A stretch of DNA of 64,000 nucleotides from Neostapfia colusana. Taxonomy: Eukaryota > Streptophyta > Magnoliopsida > Poales > Poaceae. Below are positions 57,538-64,000 of this stretch, piece by piece (within the stretch, counting starts at the first letter, position 1; every line of letters starts with the position of its first letter). A model generated the notes under the pieces. The model was given only the letters and a program-made list of their open reading frames with translations, was not told the origin of the DNA and ran no database searches. The position numbers and the translations under genes were made by a program. The stretch is from NCBI GenBank assembly GCA_030760725.1, contig JASWHV010000001.1:79195683-79259682 (forward strand), read 5' to 3'.

Positions 57538-60200
57538 AGTTGGGCTCAACATTAGTGCTAAGAGGCAATTTTGGGAGGAAATTGGATGATATGGTTAGTA
57601 GTGTACTGATAACCGAGAAACTCCTAATAGGAGGAGATCTCAATGGTCATGTGGGTGCAACTAGCGTAGGATTTGAGGGAGTACATAGAGGCTTTGGATG
57701 CAGCGATAGAAATCAAGAGGGTAAGGACATCCTAGACTTTGTCGTAGCCTATGATCTGTTGGTAGCTAACACCCTCTTTAGGAAGAGGCAATCTCACCTA
57801 GTGACCTTTAGTAGTGCCCAACACTCTAGCAAAATTGACTTTGTCCTCATTAGGATAAGGGATAGACGGGAGTTTCTAGATTGTAAGGTGATCCCCGGAG
57901 AGTGTGTTGTGACATAACATAAGCTAGTGGTAGTTGACTTTCGCTTCTATACATGTTCTTTGCGAGACAAAGGTGTCAAAATCGCAAGAACAAAGTGATG
58001 GAAGTTGAAAGGAGAATCACAAGAATCTTTTAAAAATAGGGTCATCACAGAAGGACCCTGGGCAGAAAGTGGAGATGCAGATCGTACATGGGTGAAGATG
58101 TCAACTTGCATTATGAAGGTAGCTAGTGAGGTGTTCGATGTGACAAAAGGAAAGAAACTTGTAGATAAAGACACTTGGAGGTGGAATGGGGATGTACAAA
58201 AGGCCATTAAGGAGAAGAAGGGGTGTTACAAGAGTTGGCATCATGATAGAAACACAAGCAAGATGTTTAAGTACAAAGAGGCCAAGAAAAATGCAAGGCG
58301 GGCTATAGGTAAAGCAAGAGGACAGACCTATGATTAGTTATATGAGAGACTAGAGACAAAAGAAGGTGAAAAGGACACATACAAGATAGCAAAAATTCGC
58401 GAGAGAAAGATGAGGGATTTCAATCAAGTTAAATGCACCAAAGATGAGACTGACCACATTCTAGTGAAGGATGAAGAGATTAAAAATAGATGACGGGATT
58501 ACTTTAATGGGCTATTCAATGATGGGAATGAGAGCATTGTGGTTGAGTTGGATGAATCCTTTGATGACTCCAACAGACGGTTCGTGCGGAGGATACAAGA
58601 GTTTGGGGTTAAGGAGGCCTTAAAAAGGATGAAAGGAGGAAAGACCCTCAACCCTGATGTTGTCCCTATTGAGGTGTGGAGATGCCTTGGGGACGTGGCA
58701 ATAATATGGCTCACAAAGCTATTCAACCACATTTTTCAGTCAAACAAGATGCCTGAAGAATGGAGGAAAAGTATATTAGTACCTATCTTCAAAAATAAAT
58801 GAGATATTGAAAGTTGTACTAATTATCGCGGGATTAAGCGTATGAGTCATAATACAAAGCTTTGGGAGACAGTGATTGAACACCGCCTGAGGAAAGTGAC
58901 CAATGTCACTAAAAATCAGTTTGGTTTTATGCCTAGGAGGTCTACTATGGAGGCTATTTTTTTGCTTCGTCAGCTTATGGAGAGATATAGGGAGCAGAAG
59001 GACCTACATATGGTGTTCATTGACTTGGAGAAGGCGTATGAGAAGATACCAAGGTCAGTCATGTGGTGGGCACTAGAGAAACATAAAGTACCAACAAAGT
59101 ACATTACCCTTATCAAGGATATGTACAATAATGTTAGGACAAGTGTCCACGTAAGTGATAGTGAGACTGATGCATTTCCTATCACAGTAGGACTACATCA
59201 AGGATTAGCTTTGAGCCCATACATCTTTTCTCTGGTGATGGATGAGGTGTCAAAGGATATAAAAGGGGATATCCCTTAGGGCATGCTCTTTGCCGATGAT
59301 GTAGTGCTGGTAGATGAAACTAGGGATGGTGTTGATAAGAAATTAGAGTTATGGAGACAAACCTTAGAGTCCAAGGGGTTAGACTTAGTAGGACCAAGAC
59401 CGAGTATATGAGATGTGACTTGAGTGGTGTTGGTCGTGAAGAGGGAAATGTTAGTCTACAAGGACCAATAGTACCTAGAAGAGACTCTTTCCGATACTTA
59501 GGATCAATGTTACAAAGCAATGGTGATATTGATGAGGATGTTTGCCACAGGATCAAGGTAGGGTGGATGAAATGGCGACAAGCCTCTGGAATCCTATGTG
59601 ATAGGAAGGTCCCACAAAAGCTAAAAGGGAAGTTCTATAGGACGGTGATCAGACCCGTGATGCTATATGGGGCGGAACGTTGGCCAACTAAACGGCAACA
59701 TGTTCAACAAATGAGTGTCACAAAAATGTGCATGCTACGGTGGATGTGCGGGCACACGAGAGGAGATCGAATAAGGAATGAGGTGATTCGTGATAGGGTA
59801 GAGGTGGCGCCGATTGAAGAGAAGTTAGTCCAGCATCGTCTAAGGTGGTTTGGACATATCCAGTGGAGACCTTCGGAAGCACCGGTTAACAGTGGGATTT
59901 TAAGAGGTAGAAAAAATATTAGGAGGGGTAGAGGATGACCAAGGTTGACCCGGGAGGAGGCGGTAAAATGAGATTTGAGAGATTGGAATGTATCCAGAGA
60001 CTTAGCTTATGATAGGATCGCATGGAAAGTAGCAATTCATGTGCCAGAATCTTAGTCTTTTTTTCCTTTTCTTTATTCTTGTTACTTTTATAGCTCTTCC
60101 TCTCTTTTACTTCATTGAAATATATATATATATATATAATTATTAGGTTTCATGTCTAGCCGACCCCAACATGCTTGGGATAAAGGTTTGATTGTTGTTG
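57538..60200 (+). mobile_element. 5'-truncated LINE (RTE-like)
   Basis: The element starts inside the endonuclease domain and ends in a TTG-repeat tail (60189-60203). It is flanked by TTGATCAAAGTAAG (57524-57537) and TTGATCAAAATAAG (60201-60214), a 14-bp target duplication with one difference. Short 3' microsatellite tails and the domain layout (endonuclease, RT, no separate ORF1) suit the RTE clade of plants. The 3' UTR holds an AT dinucleotide run at 60122-60139. 5' truncation is the normal result of incomplete target-primed reverse transcription. Confidence 0.85.
57540..60055 (+). pseudogene. LINE endonuclease-reverse transcriptase
   Basis: Endonuclease: GGDLNGHVG at about 57634-57660 and SKIDFVLIR at about 57829-57855, with a TGA-split C-terminus. 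RT: VIEHRLRKV and FGFMPRRSTMEAIF (about 58872-58960), FIDLEKAYEKIP (about 59016), QGLALSPYIFSLVMDE (about 59200), and FADDVVLV (about 59288-59311), preceded by TAG at 59277-59279. The C-terminal part (59351-60055) includes RYLGSMLQSNGDIDED and an RRGRG tail, ending at TAG 60053-60055. The catalytic ADD is intact. Stops at 57915, 58335, 58800, 59277 and 59936, and frameshifts, make it inactive. Confidence 0.85.
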
Positions 60201-60567
60201 TTGATCAAAATAAGGGGGCTTCTAGAAGCTCAAATTCCAAGTTCTTGTAATATGATTTAGTATTACATGTGCCCATTAAATTTCACTTGGAAAATCCTTT
60301 GAAATTGGTTAGAACATGAAAAACCAATAAATAGGTTATTAGTCATTTTTGTATCTTGCATAATACATTGATTTTTGTGAGTGCATTTTTCTATGAGACT
60401 TTTTAGTCATCATACCAACCTCTATGATTTTTTCAGATTTTTACAAAATTGTTTGAACCAATGTGTGTTCAAAATTTGAAGAATGCCTCATATGTATATG
60501 AGCATTTCATTAGAATGATGGATAATTTAAATTTTGACATGTTGGATTGCTTCAAAAAAAAATAACA

Positions 60568-60850
60568 AAATTCATACATGTATAAATAAGACAATATGTT
60601 CATACAAACCAACAAATCTGAATAATATGTGCATATAAATTAATGCTATATTTACCAAAACATAACAATGTTACCTATATAAGTTTTAAACTTTTTGTTC
60701 CATCTGGTATATATTAATTTTTGAAGAATATAGAAAAAAGAATCATCGAGTTTGTACTTAATTTGCAGAATCTATACATGTTTGAGTCTTTACATTGTAA
60801 TCTAAATAAAAATGAAGCAAAGGAAGAAGAAACTGAAGAGCGGACCTATG
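60568..60850. repeat. CACTA direct repeat, diverged third copy
   Basis: Direct repeat of 41522-41845 and 57123-57446, with about 5% differences and several deletions of up to roughly 20 bp. It ends at GAAGAG, just before the motif block. Confidence 0.88.
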
Positions 60851-60899
60851 AAGAGTTTTTAATGTACCACCTTAAAACCTGTCTGTGATAATGGACGAC

Positions 60900-60908
60900 T
60901 ATATAAAG
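60900..60908 (+). promoter_or_regulatory. TATA box upstream of the CACTA transposase
   Basis: TATATAAAG lies about 320 bp upstream of the transposase ATG. A GC-rich leader (60960-61115) and an apparent intron ending TTTTTACAG at about 61195-61203 separate them. Confidence 0.55.
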
Positions 60909-61217
60909 CACCGCTCGGGCACCGCAAAAATCTTACTCGGGAGATTTCACATAGACGCCGTCAGGCTGCCAAAAAATACATTTGCCCCTTGCCACCGCCG
61001 CCATCCTGGCCATCGTCACCACCGTCGTCCTCTCCCTCGCTGCTGAGCCCACGTCGCCGTCCTCGCCCTCGCCTCCAAGCGCGCGCACGTCGTCGTCCTC
61101 GCCTCCAAGTGCCATCACTGTACGCTAGCTTTATGAACCTTGTGTTCAACTTTCAGCTCACTTGCATTCAGGAAATGGTTACTATCATATTTTTATTTTT
61201 ACAGTTTGACATAGAAG

Positions 61218-64000
61218 ATGGACCGCCGAGCGAGGATGTACAACATGCCAAGACCTGATCCTATGTACATTTGAAATATTGCAAACTTTATTGAAGCTTC
61301 CAAGAGACATGCAAAGATGCAAAAGATAATGACATATTATGTCCATGTATCGACTGTGAAAATAAGATGTCTTGGATAGATACTATAGTAATACAATCTC
61401 CTTTGGTAAAAAGGGGTTTCAAAGAAAACTACACAATATGGACAGAGCATGGTGAGTTAGATACACATGAGGTGGATAAAGATGATGAGAGAGTATCTGA
61501 TGACGGTAATGCTCATATCGATTATGGTAGTGACAATCAGGATGATGATGGTGGTGATGATGATGAGTTTGATTGTGAGGAGATGTTGCCTCACATAGAA
61601 CCACATATATTGATTTCTATGGGAGCAAGTAAAGGTTTTAGTAAAATTGAGACATTGCAGAATGTGGCGATGGAGCTCTTATATGATGAATCAAAGGGTT
61701 GTGATAAAGAGTTTACTATATTGCGTGCAGTCCTAAAACTACTAAAGTTGAAAGCCACACACGGATGATTCAATTGTAGTTTCTCTGATCTTTTGAATCT
61801 TTTAGAAGAAATTCTTCCAAATCCCAATAAACTGCCCAGAAGCACTTATAAAGCGAAGGAACTTCTTTGCTCGATGTCACTAGGTGTGACAAAAATACAC
61901 GTTTGTGTGAACCATTGTATTCTGTATCGCAAAGAGCTTGAGCTTGCAACTAGATGCCCCATCTACGGTGTCAGTAGATATAAGAAGGACTACAATCACC
62001 ATATGTTACCAATATGAATAATACACTGAAGAATAAGAAGTATATTATTGGGTTTGAAGGTGACGATGACGTCACGTTGCAGGCGGGAGGAATAAGAGAA
62101 AAAATTATGCCTTGGTGATATGGTACCTTCTAGTAATTGATCGTTTGAAGCGTTTGTTCTCAAACCTCAGGGAGGCTGAACTTATACGTTGGCATTCCGA
62201 GCAGCGCGGGAAGAATGAAAAACATATTTGACACCCTGGTGATGCAACTCAGTGGAAAAATTTTGATATTCAGTATCCAGAGTTTGCAAAGGAATTCAGA
62301 AATATAAGGTTTGCCTTGGGTATAGACGGAATGAATCCGTTTGGTGAAAAAGTAGCATACACAGCACATGGCCCGTGTTATTAACGATGTACAACCTACC
62401 GACATGGTTGTGTCACAAAAGAAAATATATTTTGTTATCTATTCTTATACAAGGTCCGAAACAACCCCGCCATCGAAATTGATGTGTTCTTGGAACCTCT
62501 AATAGAAGATATGGCGAAACTGTGGAATGAAGGGGTGCGTACTTGGGATGAGTACAAGCGGGAGTATTTCACGCTAAGAGCAATGATATTCGTTACCGTG
62601 CATGATTATCCCAGGATGTTTACATTATCGAGACAAATGAAAGGGAAGAAAGGTTGTGTAAGGTGCGTGGATGGAACTGGATTTTTGTACCTCATTCCAT
62701 CTAGAAAGATGGTGTACATGAGACACCGGCGATTCTTGACAGATACACACAAGTACAGGAAAATGAAACAACAATTTGATAACACAATCAAAAAAGATAC
62801 TGCACCAAAACCTTATAGTGGAAAACTCGTGTTCAAAATGGTCAAGAACATTCAGGTTGCTTTCGGTAAGGGAAAAAATGTAAAGGAACAAAGAGAAAGA
62901 AAACTACATCTTCGGGTGATACAACTGACACGACTTTCAAGAAACAATCGATTTTTTTCACGTATCTTCTGTACTGGAAGAACCTGGAAATTTGCCATAG
63001 TATTATTTGATGCACGTTACAAAGAATGTATTTGACAGCATCATTGGAACCTTGCTGGACATGCCGAGGGAAACAAAGGACGGGTTAAAATCATGTATGT
63101 ACCTAGTAAATCTTGATATGAGACCAGAGCTTCACCTGGTAGAAAAGGCCAATGAGAAGCATTACCATCCCCCAGTCAGCTACAACTTGACACTATATGA
63201 GAAAAAGGAAATTTGCGAATGCATGCGTGGGGTCAGAGTGCCCACGAGTTTCTCATCCAATATCCGCAAACTAGTCTCGATGAATGACTTGTCTTTATTC
63301 GGCTTTAATTCTCACGACTGTCACATGATGATGACAGTGTTCCTTGTCATTGCAATAAGGGTCATCAAACCTGATAAAGTAAAAGTTGTCATCACATGTT
63401 TGTGTTACTTCTTCAATGTAGTATCGCAAAAGGTGGTAGCCTGCGAAGACTTAGACTATTTGAAAATGTACATCATTGAGACTATGTGCAAGCTTGAGAT
63501 GTTTTTGCCACCATCCTTTTTTGATATGCAAGTACACCTAATCATACATCTTATTGATCAGATAAAAGCATTGGGACCACTATATTTACATCATATATTT
63601 TCTTTGGAGACATATTTAGGAGTAAAAGGGTTATGTGCGGAACCGTGTTCACCGAGAGGGTTCAATTATCGAAGGATACACTACTAAAGAATTGCGCTGA
63701 TTACAATAAAGATGGAAAGCCGATAGGTGTGCCTATACCAGTACATGAGGGTAGACTATGTGGGAGAGGCAAAGTGGGTAAGAAAACTTTTATTGTTCAT
63801 GATTACAAATTAGTACACTATGCACATTTTGGTGTACTACAATAGCTTGCAATAGCTGAGTCGTACATCGAGGAACACTAATTTGAGCTTCGCAGAAAAA
63901 ACCAAGGCTGCACAGAGGAATGGATCATGAAAGAGCATAGAAGACGTTTCACTGAATGGTTAATGGACAAAAATATACCATACGGAGACTCTGATGAATA
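61218..64000 (+). pseudogene. CACTA TNP2-type transposase (partial, degenerate)
   Basis: ATG 61218 follows a likely splice acceptor. The transposase-associated domain spans about 61218-61400, with CPCIDC near 61340 after a frameshift at about 61328. An acidic Asp-rich linker follows (61500-61580). The TNP2 core begins near 62140 (FSNLREAELIRWHS), with LGIDGMNPFG at about 62315-62344 and FLEPLIEDMAKLW near 62490. A DUF4218-like region (PPSFFDMQVHLIIHL) lies near 63505-63555 and a basic C-terminus at 63640-64000. In-frame stops (61271, 61766, 62228, 62382, 63843) and frameshifts make it non-functional. It would bind element ends and cut them out. Confidence 0.8.

Larger units (their letters stand above)
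41950..57550. repeat. 15.6-kb tandem duplication, unit 2 (15,601 bp)
   Basis: This is a direct copy of 26345-41949. Length differs by -6 (two ATT repeats fewer) and +2 (C run of 14 instead of 12). I found no substitution in any of the compared reading frames. The unit runs directly into the intact LINE, so unit 2 keeps the original right flank and unit 1 the original left flank. Confidence 0.95.
60201..64000 (+). mobile_element. CACTA transposon, continuation with transposase (runs off window)
   Basis: After the LINE the target sequence resumes: 60215-60567 is AT-rich with no feature; 60568-60850 is the direct repeat of 57123-57446; then come a diverged subterminal-like motif (CCTGTCTGTGATAA near 60878), a promoter and the TNP2-type transposase. 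The right end is beyond 64000. The Ulp1-like gene is on the opposite strand, so this may be either one rearranged element or two CACTA elements joined. Confidence 0.65.

Noticed and set aside
60960..61115. Host gene exon with GC-rich, Arg/Pro-coding sequence
   Set aside because: It lies between a TATA box and a splice acceptor leading into the CACTA transposase, so it is best read as that gene's leader.

Overview
This window is a plant nuclear region made almost entirely of transposable elements. I found no host gene I could support, and no rRNA, tRNA or CRISPR. The element set points to a grass, probably panicoid: a Tekay-type chromovirus with 3.9-kb LTRs, Tat-lineage Ty3/gypsy elements with a second (archaeal-type) RNase H, an Au-like SINE, a CACTA element with TNP2-type transposase and an Ulp1-like domain, and an RTE-like LINE ending in TTG repeats. 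The species call is inference from element types only.

Layout, left to right. Positions 1-936 repeat 8830-9765 exactly, so the window starts inside a duplicated segment. 937-3060 is a left-truncated LTR of another family. 3317-7560 is element A, a Tat-like gypsy element that has lost nearly all of pol and carries GC-rich 109-bp tandem repeats in its LTRs. 7561-8851 and 23253-26350 are two parts of one older Tat element (D). D is split by element C (8852-23252), a complete Tekay chromovirus of 14.4 kb with both LTRs, a tRNA-Met primer site, gag-pol with chromodomain, and a perfect 5-bp target duplication (CCCAC). All coding regions are broken by stops and frameshifts.

From 26345 to 57550 the sequence is a tandem duplication, with units of 15,605 and 15,601 bp. 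The only differences I found are the length of an ATT microsatellite and of a C run. Each unit holds: an AT-rich stretch; an unclassified 1.5-kb repeat with an 84-bp tandem array; a copia element (Ale/Retrofit-like, 172-176 bp LTRs); inside it a deleted Tat element B of D's family; inside B's 3' LTR a SINE; a candidate small TIR transposon; and a CACTA fragment with a dense array of alternating inverted subterminal repeats and a minus-strand Ulp1-like pseudogene.

After the second unit comes a 5'-truncated LINE (57538-60200) with a 14-bp target duplication. The CACTA sequence then resumes, ending in a degenerate TNP2 transposase that runs off the window at 64000. Relative order from nesting: D, then A and C inside D; copia, then B, then the SINE; CACTA, then the LINE; and last the 15.6-kb duplication, because 19 bp of the LINE's truncated 5' end sit at the internal duplication junction. 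The main novelty is structural: two very recent tandem duplications (or assembly duplications), a shared ATTAGT microhomology at the junctions, and several organised non-coding repeat arrays.
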